Position numbers and translations under genes: made by a program. The notes below the pieces were generated by a model. The model saw only the letters and a list, made by a program, of their open reading frames with translations. It did no database searches and had not been told where the DNA came from. A DNA stretch of 64,000 nucleotides from Paraphoma chrysanthemicola (Eukaryota > Ascomycota > Dothideomycetes > Pleosporales > Phaeosphaeriaceae): positions 248,001 to 312,000 of the forward strand of contig JAGMWG010000001.1 in NCBI GenBank assembly GCA_020744225.1, in the 5' to 3' direction. Positions 43,394 to 55,698 of this stretch are shown here, piece by piece. Position 1 is the first letter of the stretch; every line of letters begins with the position of its first letter.

Positions 43394-46300
43394 TCATGCC
43401 GAATCCCGACTCCTCCTGATGTCAGGACCCACAAAGCTATGCACATGCTCGTCCCACTCCTCAAACACATGCGCCATCTCCATACTCATCCCGGCACCTT
43501 TTGCAAGCTCCACCCACCGCTTCAATTCAACCATTTTAGCATCACCGCCTAGCTCGTTGCTCAAATCCAAGATCTTGATGTGCTGCACGCCTCCAATGTT
43601 CGAGAAGTTGATGTCCTGAATACCCTCCGATACATCCCGCACAATTGTCCTGGCTGCAGTTTCAACATCCACGAGATCGAATGTTCCATCCATCTGCAAT
43701 TTCGGAACTGCGCGCAGCTCTTTCGAAAAATGCAGCAAGTTAGCCATGACATTCTTCTCGCCCACACCGTTGCCGACTAGGGTTGTAGGTCGATGAATCA
43801 TGACCGGAATTTGTAGCTTGGAGTATGCCTTCTAAAGCACGACTTCGCTCGCCCACTTGTTCGCCGTATAGCCATCCGCGCCAATCGGCGGTGGACACTG
43901 CGCGACACCCATTTCCGGGAAGATCGGATGCTTCGTGAACCTACCCACGCTGGCGGAGGAGATGTAGTGAATGGGAATCTTCCGCGACGCCGCCATCTGG
44001 ACGAGTTTCTTGGTTGGCAGAAGGTTCGTGGTGCGAAGAGACGAGTATGGGCGGATGTGATCGACTAAGGCAGCAACGTGGATGATGACATCGACAGTTA
44101 GGCTGAGCTGGTTCCAATCGGAGGTTGACATGCCAAATTGAGGTTGTGCTAAGTGCCCTGGGTGGTAGATGACTTTGACATGCGGTGTAGTCTTGTCTGG
44201 CGAGCGGACGGCGACGCAATGGATGAGAGAGACGTCGGGAGCGCTTATCAGGCATTGAAGTACAGCGTGACCAAGAAATCCAGTCGCACCCGTGAGAAGG
44301 ACTACCAGATTTTGGCCTCCCTTGACATCTTCTCCACCGGGACCGCCGCTGGTCATGGGTAATGCGGTCTCTGCCTTCCAGTCGATTGTGGTGCCACCAA
44401 GCATGAATATGCTGATCTTGTTCATCGCAACAGTGGTCATACCTCGAAGAGTTGGATTATGTGCTAGATCGGTGAGCATGAGCGTGGCTCGAAAGTCAAC
44501 GCGCATGCGATCCAGTACACGGGATAGCGTTGCTGTATCGCCGCCAAGGGCAAAGAAGTCACTCGTCGAGACTATGTTCGTCTTTGCCGTGATGTTCGGC
44601 AAGAAAGCTTGCCATATACCGAGAACGGCGCGCTCAGTCGTCTCCAGGTGCTTAAGATGTTTCAGATTGTTGCTTCGACCAAATGAGCTTGCAGGCTGGA
44701 CGACTGAGATGATATTCTGCTCAGCAACCGTCATCGCCTTCAAGACCCAACGATCGGCCTTGCCGGCCAGGGTGAGTGGCATCGCATCCAGAATGGTGAC
44801 ACTGGCAGGACGAAGATAATTTGGCAGCGAGAGACCGCGAAGAAGAGTCTGAAGGTACCGAGGCATGTCCAAATCAGCGCTCGATGCCATGACCACAAAC
44901 GTTTGCAATTGCTCCACATCCTCACGCTGTTTCATGACGATATTTTCTGCGATACGACCGCCAGACTGATTTACGATTGTGCGCTCCACATCGACAAGGT
45001 CCACGAAATAACCTCGAAGTCGCACCACAGAATCGATTTCGGGTCGACTGACCACGAACAGCACACCTTCATCATTTAGGAAGCCGTAGTCAGGTGTCCG
45101 ATACGATCGGATGCCGCTCCCGGAATCGACTCGAAATTCGCGATTGTCCTCGTTGCCTCCGAAGAAGCCAGCACTAATCCCAAGACCAGCGACCCAAATC
45201 TCGCCTTTCCAGCCAGCAGGTACTGGGCGGCCAAGAGTATTGCCGATCCAAACTTGATAACCTGGTAGAGGTAGGCCGCCGGGTATAAACTTGCCTTCGG
45301 TATCAACGACATATTCTTTGTAATCTACGATACCCATGCACGCTGCTATCGGGCACCCTATTGACGCGTAAACACTGACAAGGTCAAGTTCAGTATTGTC
45401 GAGGGCGCTGAAGCTGCGCACGACGCTCGTTGGCATGTTTTCGCCAACACAGAACGCGAACTTCCACAAGCCACATTTCCGGAGTGCGTCGTGTCCAGAT
45501 CGAAACCAAGTCGAGTACTCCGAGGGCGTAGCGACAGTTACATTGACTCCCTCATGTTTTATAAGCGTTGGTGCTGCAATATTGTCATCTGCTGGTGCCA
45601 ATATGACCGTACCGCTCTGAGTGAACGCAAAAAGCATTGCAAATACTGCTTGTTCGGTGGCCCAGCCGCTTTGTAATAGTGCCACCGGGTTATCCATCTC
45701 AAAGAAGTGGTTCGTCGCTGACATTACCGCCATTAGATTTTCATGCGTGAGCATGACACCTCTTCCTGGAGCTGCAGTAGTTGTTGCATCTAGCACGACT
45801 GCGATGCCATCCATTTCGGAATTATCCAGCACTTCGACACCGTCCACGAACTGCAGGCCGGATGACACCAACGCGTTCGCAAGACCAATAGATTGCGCAT
45901 ATTTGGTGTCTGCTGCAGAGTTGACGATACAAATATCCGTATTGCAGCTGCCAAAAAAGGCGGCATTGTGCTTAGTTGATTCGCGGTGGTCAATTGGGAC
46001 ATGTATGCAACCAATACACCAAATGGCAAGAACAGCGCAGATACCGTCAATGGTAGCGGGACCAAGGACGCATACTGGTGTTGCTTTTTCGATGCCGCGA
46101 CTGCGTAGTGCGGTGGATATTGCAATAGCACGACGCGTCAATTCCTGGAAACTGATATGGTTGCCGTATGCATCCTTAACAGCGATCCGATCAGGTGAAG
46201 AGACTGTGATTTCTGACAGTCGCGTGAGTATAGTGTCCGACGGCTTGTCAATATCTGGACCCACCGAGAGACAGAAGTTAGTCTCACGAGTCTCTGGAGG

Positions 46301-47203
46301 CATAGTGTCTATTTGCTGAACCTGGTCGTAGGTCTCCGTGACCAGATTATCCAGCAGACCCAGATATAGGCTCGCTATCGTGGCTGCATGCTGTTCTTCG
46401 TAGCTCTCTTCCGAAACCGCACTTAAAACGCTTAAATGGTCGTGCTCATCAGCGCGAAGGAGTAAGACAAGATCTTGTGGTTGTCGAAAGTATACTTCAA
46501 TGTTTCGCGCAGACTCAAAGGAGGTTGTGAGCCAATCGTAGGATACTTGGTGAAGCAGATGTTGCCTCGACACATCCAGTGCGGACAACAGCGCCTTGAT
46601 GGACACGTGTGAATAGTCCCTTGATGATTGTAGTGTAGCTTTTGTGTTGTCGAGAAGATACTGGAGGCTTCTGTTGAGTCCAGCCTGGAATCGTATCGGT
46701 ACCACGTCGCTCTTAGTCACCACTGTACGGCCGATTCCAACGACAAAGTCTTCGGCACCAGTCAGATGCATCAGCAGAATCTGAAAAGCGGCCAGACCGA
46801 AATGCATCTCTGTGTGCTCGGCCACCATGCAGGCCATTCGCAAATTCATCGTGAGGTCTTGTGGCAGCATCTGCTCATGGCGATGGAACGAAGCGAGTGC
46901 ATCTGGGTCTCGGAAGCCTCGCGCGGCAAATGGTAGCATTGGAAGAGCCGGTGGCCGGTCTTTCAGCTGTGCTTGCCACAGGATCAGACCGGAGCCAGGC
47001 GATAAAGAGGGCCGCAGGCGGTCTGTGGTTGGGGTGGCTAGCATGTTGGCTATGTTTGGTGGGTTTCTGTCTGGGAGGTTGAAAGGAGACAATTGTTTCG
47101 TGGAACTGCTCTTCTCGGGGTTGATTGCATCTCGATTGGATCCGTTGACGTCGGGGAAGTGGCGTGGGAGATGGAGGTAATTCATCCATGACGTTGAAAA
47201 CAC
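43394..47203 (-). pseudogene. NRPS-like protein (half C - A - T - reductase) with internal stop; PKS-NRPS remnant
   Basis: One frame spans the whole range, interrupted only by a TAG at 43832-43834. The 1123 aa before it and 145 aa after it together make a complete-looking C-terminal half of a hybrid PKS-NRPS. Order: a condensation domain C-terminal half (HFGLAAFQILLMHLTGAEDF), an adenylation domain (about 310-840), a carrier domain (DFFALGGDTATLSRV) and a thioester reductase (VVLLTGATGFLGHAVLQCL, IHYISSASV, GYTANKWASEVV). The adenylation motifs are eroded: A3 is TTTAAPGRGV and A5 lacks the Glu of YGxTE. A7 reads RTPDYG, not TGDLG, though the A10 Lys (LTLAGKADR) is kept. The carrier Ser is Thr. 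The family would load an amino acid and release it as an aldehyde or alcohol. As written it should not work. Confidence 0.85.
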
Positions 47204-47491
47204 TAACCGAGAGAACTTGGACGAGACCTAGTGTAGAATTGTAGACAGTATTGCGAACGAACAATGAATGCGGGTAGTTCCAAACGATGGTTATGGACCG
47301 ATACTCTCACAGCAAACGCAGACAAACTGATTGCTGCGGACATGAAGCGTTATGCTAGTCCTAGGCTGACACAAGGACAGCAAGCTTAGCTTTGATCAGC
47401 TTAGAGGGTGTATCACTTTGAGAGATGGTAGTTCTTGTTGGTATGCGTGAAGGACGCCAGATGGACCGAGCCCGCGCGAGATCGTCGCACT

Positions 47492-48619
47492 CTAGTCGAA
47501 GAAAGTGCGCCGGGTCTTTCCACGCATACTGAACCTCTGCGGGTGTTGATCTTCCCGGGTTGTCTCTGCGTGGGATCGCTGTTCTACGATGGCGGCCTTT
47601 GCGTGGACGTCGTCCGGTAGCATGATCAACAACGACGGATCGATCTTGCCAATTTGTCGAGCGAATCCTGTCGACAGTGAGGCCCTCTGAAGTTGCACTT
47701 TTCGTCCTTCAATCTCAGCGTCATTGAACCTGTCAATAGCCTCATCTGCACCTGACTTCGTAGTGAAGTCTATAGAGCATAAATACTTCGTGGCTTCCGA
47801 GGGTCCGGAAAACGGAATCAGTTTACTGACCGCCTCGATGCCAAAATCGGCAAAATTTTCTTCGATCACGCGAGCGATGGCTTTCCGAAGGGTATCAGAG
47901 CCATCGGGGCGTTTCCATCCGGGTGGTTGCACCCGAAGTTGTATTCTTCTGCCTTCAATGAGTGGCGCGAGAGCAGCTTTAGGGCTTAGAATATCTGGGT
48001 AAAAAAATCGTGTCGCCAAAATTGAGTGTGCTTCGCGCTCAGGTCCCCAGATAAAAGCTTTTTTCATTGGTGTAACGAGTATCTCTTGTTCCATAAAAAG
48101 AGTTCTGTTGAGGTATTGCAAGGCTCGTTTAGCCTCGTCCTCTGTGGCCAGCTCGACGAAACATCGTTTGTCGTTTTCAAAGCTGAAGCGATCAAGCCGC
48201 ATTTGCAATCGCACTCTACTCATCGTTAGTGACACCTGCCGTAAGGAATATTTGCGAAGTGAACTCGGAGGTCCTCGCAAACAACCAAATTATACGCACG
48301 CCTGAAAGCCATTACTTTGGAGCCAAGCATCAACTGCTGGCTTCGATGCTGCTGTAGGGAGATTAAGCACTCCAATGGACCGTGAGTGATTATTCGAAAG
48401 GTGGGCATCTATAGCGTTCGGTGAATCGGAGGGAGTTCCAGGAATGCGACCATCCGCCTCTTCACACGATTTTGCGTGTACCGCGAAGTGGCGTTGTCTG
48501 GGGGCGCTTCGTCTGTAGATGTACGGAGCCGATAGTCGCGCTAGTCGTGCGGGCTGGAGTGTTGTTGTGCTGCTCAAGATCAGACGACCCTTGCTCACCA
48601 GCGTCCTCGCATATGCCAT
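47492..48619 (-). CDS. Divergent RRM protein with mitochondrial-type presequence
   Basis: Two exons, complement(47492..48235, 48296..48619), intron 60 nt (GTATAA ... GGCAG), phase 0; 355 aa. The first 50 residues are rich in Arg, Ser and Ala with no acid until residue 52, and look like a mitochondrial targeting sequence. An RRM-like fold starts at SIGVLNLPTAASKPAVDAWL, and after the splice continues FENDKRCFVELATEDEAKRA followed by LQYLNRTLF. A second RRM-like unit follows (TKYLCSIDFTTKSGADEAID, then RFNDAEIEGRKVQLQRA). The RNP1 aromatics are partly kept (RCFVEL, YLCSIDF). Likely role is mitochondrial RNA metabolism, by inference. The gene ends 288 bp upstream of the NRPS-like start. Confidence 0.8.
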
Positions 48620-48838
48620 GCTTGCTTCACAGATACGGTGGACTTTTCCCTAGGTATTGAAATTGAAATCTGATGCGATGATATCAGTCCTGTTTGTGGA
48701 GAGGAAGCAGCTGTTTCGTGGTTCTAGAAATGGCAAACGCTAACTTAGCGACCTCGACCATATCGATAACACACCTCATGGCGTTGACGCTTTCTGTCCA
48801 GCTTACAATTTCACATTGCTTATTGATAAAGATCAAAT

Positions 48839-50540
48839 CTACTCCTTCGCCCTGAATTGCAACACTGGTCCATCCTTTTTACTTGCAAACACATCCATGA
48901 TCTGATACTCCGTCGCCAATGATCGCCCTGGCTCCAAATCCTCCCTTCCTGCACCCAAGTTCGTCCCTGGCGCAAGTCGCAGATCATATAAATACAACAC
49001 TCGCGCAATCGTCACGCTCAACTCCACATACGCAAGACCCTTTCCAATGCATCCACGCGGCCCAATGCTGAATGGGTTGAAAGCTGCTTGCGCATCAGGG
49101 AGGCGGGAATGTAGCGGGTTGGCTGAAGCATCCGAAAGCCAGCGTTCAGGAAGGTAGTCGAAGGGGCGGGGGAAGCAGTCGGGATTGTGGTGGATAGCGT
49201 ATATTGGTACGCCAACATCGACGCCGGCGGGAATGTGGTGACCGTCGATGTCGAGGCCGCCTGGGAGGACTTGACGAGGGAGTGCGCCCGCGACTGGTGG
49301 TGTCATTCGCATCGTTTCGTCGATGCATGCTCGTAGGTAGGAGCAGCTGCTCAGCTTGGGTCCTGTGACGATCTCTTCGACGTCGGAGAACTTCTCGCGA
49401 AGCTCCTTGCAGAGCTTCTGCAACGCGGTCGGGTTGTGTGCAAGGTAGAAGAAGGTGCCAGCCATTGCGGTTGAGGTAGTGTCCGAGCCGGCGATAATAA
49501 GCAGATTCGACTCGCCCCAGAGCTCGTCCATACTGAAGCCCTTGCCGGTTTCGGGGTCTTTGGCGTTGAGAAGGTAGTAGAAGAAGTCCTTGCGGTCAAC
49601 ATCAACTCCCATCTTGGTTCGTTCCATGGCTTGCGCTTTGCTATATTGCATGTAGCGTGCACGCTGACCGGCGATCTTGCGGAAGAGGATCTTATCGAGA
49701 TGCCAGTTGTGAATCGTAAGATGAGTGCCGCACTATGAAGGTCAGCTTAGCCAGATGCTTTCAACCTCCGAAGCTTACAATCAGATGTCGGTGCGCCGCA
49801 TTGCCAACCATTTCATTTGCGAATCGGTTCTGGGGGCTCTCCAGCATGTTGAACGCCTTGCCGAAGACGAGATCTCCCATGATGTCAAACACCAGCCATT
49901 CACACCAGTGTGCAACATTCCATTGCTCAGTCCAGCCCTTCTCGTCCGCCCGCTGCTCCGCGAGACCATTGTTTGATCTGCGACCTAGCAAGTCACACGC
50001 GATGCGGACATTGGCCAGAATGTACTTCTCCAAGCTCTTAATCGCTTGGTCGCTGAAGGCATGGCTCATCACCCGTCTCTTGCGCGCATGCTGCGTTTTG
50101 TCGATGGCAGAGTGCACGCTAACAGCCTTGGGGGTGCTTGGAAAAGCTTCGTAGAAACTCGCTTTTCGCACATTGGAGCGGAAGCCATAGATAGTCTTCA
50201 GTCCAGTGGCTGTGTTGACGGAGAGTAGATTTGGTCCCAAGCGAACATATTTCCCGTACTGAACATGTGCACGGTGAAATGCTAGATGCCTCGAGCCTTT
50301 CCACGCATAATAGGCGAGATAGATGTCGGTGACTTTTGCGAGGAAGGGGCCAGGGTATTTCGCAAGAGGATGGAATGTCAGACGATAAACAACGACTACA
50401 AAGATCTAGATGCGGATTAGCTGGTGGTGATATGTGTGGTGAGCAGGACGCACGTAGAGAAAGAGTGATGCGAAGAGGGACGCGACAAGCAGCAGCGGCG
50501 AGGTCAGCAAAGACCTCAGCGTGCTAAGGAGGTACTCCAT
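48839..50540 (-). CDS. Cytochrome P450 monooxygenase
   Basis: Three exons, complement(48839..49732, 49779..50405, 50454..50540), introns 46 and 48 nt, both phase 0; 535 aa, normal for a microsomal P450. The N-terminal exon gives the membrane anchor (LLTSPLLLVASLFASLFLY), then RLTFHPLAKYPGPFLAKVTD, the Pro-rich hinge. Further motifs are the I-helix AGSDTTS near residue 317, the ExxR motif ETMR near 375, PERW near 434, and the heme loop FSIGPRGCIGKGLA near 458 with its axial Cys. All catalytic elements are intact. It faces the ER cytosolic side and needs a reductase. Its position next to a broken NRPS-like gene suggests a former tailoring role there; the substrate is unknown. Confidence 0.95.
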
Positions 50541-51487
50541 ATTTAAGAATCAAGTGTTAAGCGTAGGTGAGTGTTATCGCGGTGCGTACATTGACACAAA
50601 AGTCTTATCAAGGTCAACCAACAGCACGGCAACGACTTCTTGTCTTAAGTACAGCAGGTCGTGCCTCCTTCATCCGGCACGCCCGCAATACCCTGAACAC
50701 CATCAGCAATCCACTGTGTTCCGTCATGACAAAGAACGCTAAAGGCGAAGTTTGGAAACTCAGCAGTCAGGTGCGGAAGTTCGCTGTCAGACGCGCTGGG
50801 TATATGTTGCGGAGCGCGACGGCTAGACGCGGATGGTGACGCTGAGCGCCCATCCAGAGTCACGTGCCACGGCTATACCAGCATTGGCCGGATAGTCGAG
50901 TGCAATGGCGCAGCTCCGCTGATGTAAGGCTAGGCAGGACGCGGATACTGTGCGCATGTACTAATGGATGTGCCTGCAGTGAGCCGGATACTTTCCGTTG
51001 CCAGTGGTAATGGCTGTTCGGCTATTGGCTTCCCAAGCTACTCGAACATCGTGGATATACTGACAAGAGAAGTAAGGCTACAAGCATCAATTTGATGGGC
51101 CGGATCGAGTATCTGAAAATTGGCTCTCGTCTCTATGAATATAGTCAATGTTCTCCTGGGCAGGCGGCGTATTCCACTTCACACCATTTTCCACCCGCAC
51201 ACGTGGACTAACCGAGTTGGATAGAGACAGAAGAGCCAAGATTATAGGTCTCACGGCTAGGAAACGCGCAAAGCCAAAATTTCAATGCTGGAGAAGATCT
51301 TGAAGAAGTTGGGATAGCGAGCCTCGGAGCCAATCAGAGAGAGCAGCTTAGTCACGTCTTGGCATTCGTCGAGCTTCACGCACCTCACCAAGCCTCACGA
51401 ACCATTGCGGAGCACGCAGTAACGACAAACCCGCCCATTGGCCCTTCTCCACTCTCCAAAGTCGTACGCAGTGTCTTGGTGCTCATT
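50541..51487. other. Intergenic between divergent genes
   Basis: Promoters for the P450 (minus) and the complex I gene (plus). A minus frame at 51395-51847 is antisense to the complex I exons. Nothing else seen. Confidence 0.5.
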
Positions 51488-52186
51488 ATGGCGTCCAAGA
51501 AGGTCGCGACGACCTTCCACGTATGTACTCTCGTCGCAATCTTCCCGATTGTCTTTCACCATCCTCCGCCCGTCTGAGAGCACCGTGAGCATCGCTGATG
51601 GCGCATCTAGAAATACACGGTCCAGCCCACGGGTCTCTATGCCGCCATAAACAGGCTCTTTGCCCTCGACCCCAAGCGATCGACTGGTGTCCCCTTGAAC
51701 CCGCAGTTCCGCAATCCACCGCCCGGCGCCCTCGACCCCAACTCGTACGATGATCCCGTCACCGTCCCTGCCGCAGATATCGCCGAGAACCCATACTGGA
51801 AGCGCGACGTGCGCCGGAGATATCCCAAGCTCTCCACCATCACACAAGCCGATGCAGTAGCGCTACTCGAAGTGGGAAGCGCAGCGGCGCCCAAGCAGGA
51901 GCTGATTGGCGAGGCAGGCACGAAGCAGCTGGTTGCTGCACAAGAAGAAGGCGCGAAGGGTCTGTCAGTGGCATTTGAGAGGAACATTGGCCTTGCGAAG
52001 GATGTACTGGGTCCAGGCGGCCTGCCTCCCCTGCCCCCAGCACTACACTCGACTGCATCGGCGGGGCAGAAGAGATATGAATTGGAGGCCGAGCAGACCT
52101 ATGGAGACGGGTGAGTATCATGTGGTCGCCTCGCTGTATCTTTGTGCTAACCATGACGCAGATACCCTTGCCGGACCTTCAACTGA
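51488..52186 (+). CDS. Mitochondrial complex I accessory subunit, fungal 21.3 kDa type
   Basis: Three exons, 51488..51520, 51611..52110, 52162..52186, introns 90 and 51 nt; 185 aa, about 20 kDa. The tiny first exon reads MASKKVATTFH. The rest has the family blocks KYTVQPTGLYAAINRLFALD, DPKRSTGVPLNPQFRNPPPG, SYDDPVTVPAADIAENPYWK and RDVRRRYPKLS. The 25-nt last exon ends YPCRTFN, as relatives do. The subunit belongs to the NADH:ubiquinone oxidoreductase of the inner membrane and stabilises the complex; it carries no cofactor. I am sure of the family, less of the exact subunit name. Confidence 0.9.
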
Positions 52187-52508
52187 GCTTGCTCCAGGCG
52201 TGAGTAGAACACGATAGATGTACCTGTAAATATGGCCTCAAGTTACCCTGCCTGTGTTCACATTTCTCATGTCTCACCCTCAATACCCGCAACGTGAATA
52301 ATGCACAGTATTCGTTCGTCTCTTGCGGCACAGTGTCACCTGCGCAGACGTGCTTTCATTTTCCAACGGCAACCGCGTTGCTATCGTGAAGTCTTGGCGC
52401 CCACGACGTGCCTTCCTTCCCTCTGGAATCTCGCCACACCTTGCCTTCATCCACCTCCGCCTTCTCCGCCACTTCTCGCCTACCTCTTGCATCGCTTGAT
52501 CTGCTGCT
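52187..52508. other. Intergenic, promoter of the RING gene
   Basis: About 320 bp between two plus-strand genes. No motif stands out. Confidence 0.5.
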
Positions 52509-55144
52509 ATGAGCTCCGGATCGGTGAGCGTGCCGCCTGACGAGGGCGTCGCGCCTTTGAACTTCATTTATGCCTGCCAGGTCTGTTGTTATTCGTTCGC
52601 CGATGTTTACGAAGGTCGCAACGAGACCGTCAGAGGCCTTTCGGACGGAATCAACCCCAAAGAGCGCCTTGTTACTCACCTCTACCTGGCCAGCTGTTGC
52701 CATGTCTTCTGCGGCAGTCACCTCGAGGGAGGCGGTAGGTCACCACAACAGCTCTGGCACTTCTTCTCGCGACACCCGCTGACTCGATTGAGGTCCAGCA
52801 TTCCACCCCGACGGGCAACGTCCGAAAGCTCCATGTCCTGTCTGTGTGAAAGAGAAGAACGACATGGCATCTCGTGACCTGTACTCGATCCGCGGCTTTC
52901 AGAAGAACGAATACGACCCCATGATTCCTGCTACGTGGTTCAAGGCGCCGCCGCCGGCGGGCTTCGAAGGCAACGGAAAGGAGACAGAAGCGCTCAGGGT
53001 ATGCAGCTGAGCTTATCGCACTGCCTACGTACAACGCTAACTCCTGACAGTTTCAATATCTCGCACTTGTCCGGTACTGTCAAAACACGCACGCTACTCG
53101 CAAGCCGATCCAAGATGAGCTGGCTCATAACAAGGAAAAATTGGCTTCCATGCAGGACCTAGCCTCAGAAGAACACGCCAGAGTGCTCACTTTGCAGCAA
53201 GAGGTGGACAAGCTGAAGGCGTCACAGAAAGATTTCAACGATGTATCTGCAGAACTCAAGCGCCTCCAAGACGTAGAGCAGGAAGTGGTACAGTATCGGC
53301 GGCTCAATGTCAACCCGAAGGATCTGGAAACTTTCAAGAACAACAAGGATGCGATCCGCCACTACCTCAAGCTCGTGCCAATGTTGCTAGAGTAGGGTTT
53401 TGCGAGCGCTCGCACTACTCAATACTGACTTCTTCACAGACAAAATGAGAAGATGAAGCAGCGACTTGCATCTCTTGGCTTCGCAATGGCTCTTGAGCCG
53501 GTGCCTAACCTCAAAAAACTCGATCTCGATGAATTGGACGACGATGGTGGCATGAACAACTGTCATAATGGCAATTCCACCGTGGCATTCCGAAAGACGG
53601 CATCGAGTCACACCGTAGGTAGATCAGCACATACCTCAGGCGAGGCTGCGATGGGGCCCTCGAGTCCGTTCACGCAACGTCCACTGAAGCGCCAACGAGT
53701 AGACTCACCACTACCCAACAGCATACAGCTAGATGCTCCGACAAGGCGCAACGTTATGCCACCTCCACAGAAACCTTTGTCCAAGATGCGCTCGGTGCGC
53801 AAGCTTTTCCCTTCGCTCAAGAAGCGCTTCACTGGCGGACGATCCACACCTGCACCTGGGGAGCACAACCGAGCTTACGACGAACACATGTATGAGGACG
53901 GGCAGTGGGATGATGGAATATATATTTCGGCTCGCAGTCAACAGCCGCTACAGTCCCACCATCGAGGCGAGAGTCCATATATGTCGGGCGCGTTACCGGT
54001 CGGATACACGTCGGAAACACCCGCTCCGCATGGCTCTCGACATGTGGCGAACGTAGATATTCAAGCAGACAAGGCCGACTTTACGTTCCGAGCGTCGTCT
54101 CCGGTGAAGCTGAAACAGCAAAGTAGTGAGCACCAGCCCGTGCAGCTGCCGAGCGAGCCATCCTATATACGATTGATGGATGGTCTGTCCTACGATAACG
54201 GGATGGAGCTTGGCCTACGGGATCCAAGGACCATTAGACCAAATATAGGCCACGCGGCCGTTGCAAATAGGCAAGTTCGGCCCCAGCACCAGGACCGAGC
54301 CATAGACTTCATTTCGGACGACTGGCAAAATGGACATCCGTTTCTTCAACAATCACCTTTCGGAGTATCTGGATCTACTGGATTCTTTCCGGAGCGGTCT
54401 CCTACCAATAGGACTGACGGATATAACAGTAGACCATTCGACAATGCAAAGATGAATCCAGTGACGCCATGGCCACCCAGACAGCATCAAGCCGGCCACC
54501 AAATCGATAGCGTAGTAAGTCAAGTCGTCGAGCGCATACCTGGCGTCACTTCGCATGCATGGAACCACAGGATTGCTGAACCCCAGGACAGTTCAAGTCG
54601 TTCCGCCGCCTTTCGGTCACGAAGATCTCGGATGACCGAGAACCAGACAGATAGGCGTGACCCGCCCAGTGTGAACGGGCTTTCATTCTTTGATTCGCCG
54701 GTCATCTCCAAGCAGCGGCACCTTCAAAATGAGCAGCAGAGGCACCAGATAGATCATCCACCCTCCTCACGACAATTACAGGGGCGGAACCTCGATCCTA
54801 GCGGATATACCACGAGACCCGACGCAGGACGGTCTCCCTTTTTTGGGGATAGTGCATATGGATCGTCGCGGGAGAGGCCGACATATTATAGGCAGCAGAA
54901 CGCTTCGGAAACCCCAGCAATTCCAGATCCGTCGTTTCAGCGCTCTTCTCATGCTCGTAAAGGTCGGCTCACATCAAGAATGCCTTCGATTGTGTCGAGC
55001 CGATCACCTGTTCGGACGCGGCCACAGTGGGAGGGTTTACAGCGTATGGGTGTTAGGAGCAGTCGGAACGATTTTGACAGTGAGTCCGTGTACCGAGATC
55101 GTGGGCTCTTTCCCCGCACCGTTCGACGGAGTGTCAGGCGGTGA
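52509..55144 (+). CDS. RING-finger / coiled-coil protein, possible HEI10/Zip3-type SUMO or ubiquitin ligase
   Basis: Four exons, 52509..52734, 52793..52998, 53051..53391, 53440..55144; introns 48-58 nt; 825 aa. The RING begins YACQVCCYSF and continues LASCCHVFCGSHL. The second splice-joined part gives APCPVCVKEK, so metal ligands are split by the first intron. Next is DLYSIRGFQKNEYDP, a short linker, then a coiled coil (SEEHARVLTLQQEVDKLKAS, KDFNDVSAELKRLQDVEQEV). The remaining 500 residues are disordered and rich in Ser/Pro/Arg/Gln. RING, central coil and Ser-rich tail in that order resemble meiotic HEI10/CCNB1IP1 and Zip3 ligases that mark crossover sites. The gene is longer than those, so a different RING ligase cannot be excluded. 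Confidence 0.8.
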
Positions 55145-55698
55145 TAAAGAAGGATTGCCAAGTCACCTGCAGTTCACAGATTGAAACTTTGGGGCGACTA
55201 GCAGCAAATGATATGAGACAAAATCACAATTAATGAATGAATAACCTGTTTTTCAGTGAAAGACATCGGCGCAATTCGCAAATTTGCCTTCATGATATCG
55301 TCTGGTCAGTGGCCAAAGCATATACTTCCTTCCTCCTTCAGCACTAAAGAGCGCCTACGCCACGGCCCGCGCCGCACCCTGCGGTTGCTCTCCACAAACA
55401 ACGCGTCCGCCACCGCCAGCTCACGCGTCGACATCCGGTGTGTCCACAACTCCAAAGCACCGAATAAGACGCGTTGCCGCATGATCTCTCCACCCTCTCG
55501 ACCAATGAGCGTCCGCCATGTTTTTGCGGCCCAACGGCGTCCGGGTCACCGCATTTTGGTATGCATGCACCGCGGACGCCCAAAACTGTGGCCTCTGGGG
55601 CATGTTTAAAGGCTGGGGTGCCCCAAGTCTTGCTTGAAGGAACTTTTTGAGCTTTTGTGGTATAGAACGAAAGCGCTGAATAGCCTTTGGGTAGCATC
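55145..55698. other. Intergenic, nothing seen
   Basis: Between two plus-strand genes; should contain the promoter of the NYN-like gene. A minus frame (55344-55904) overlaps the next gene and is judged a shadow. Confidence 0.5.

Noticed and set aside
43394..43801. Separate small gene beginning at the Met in IPVMIHRP
   Set aside because: It is in the same frame as the NRPS-like protein and completes its reductase domain after the TAG.
45621..46319. 232-aa plus-strand frame
   Set aside because: Antisense to the adenylation domain of the NRPS-like gene; no family match.
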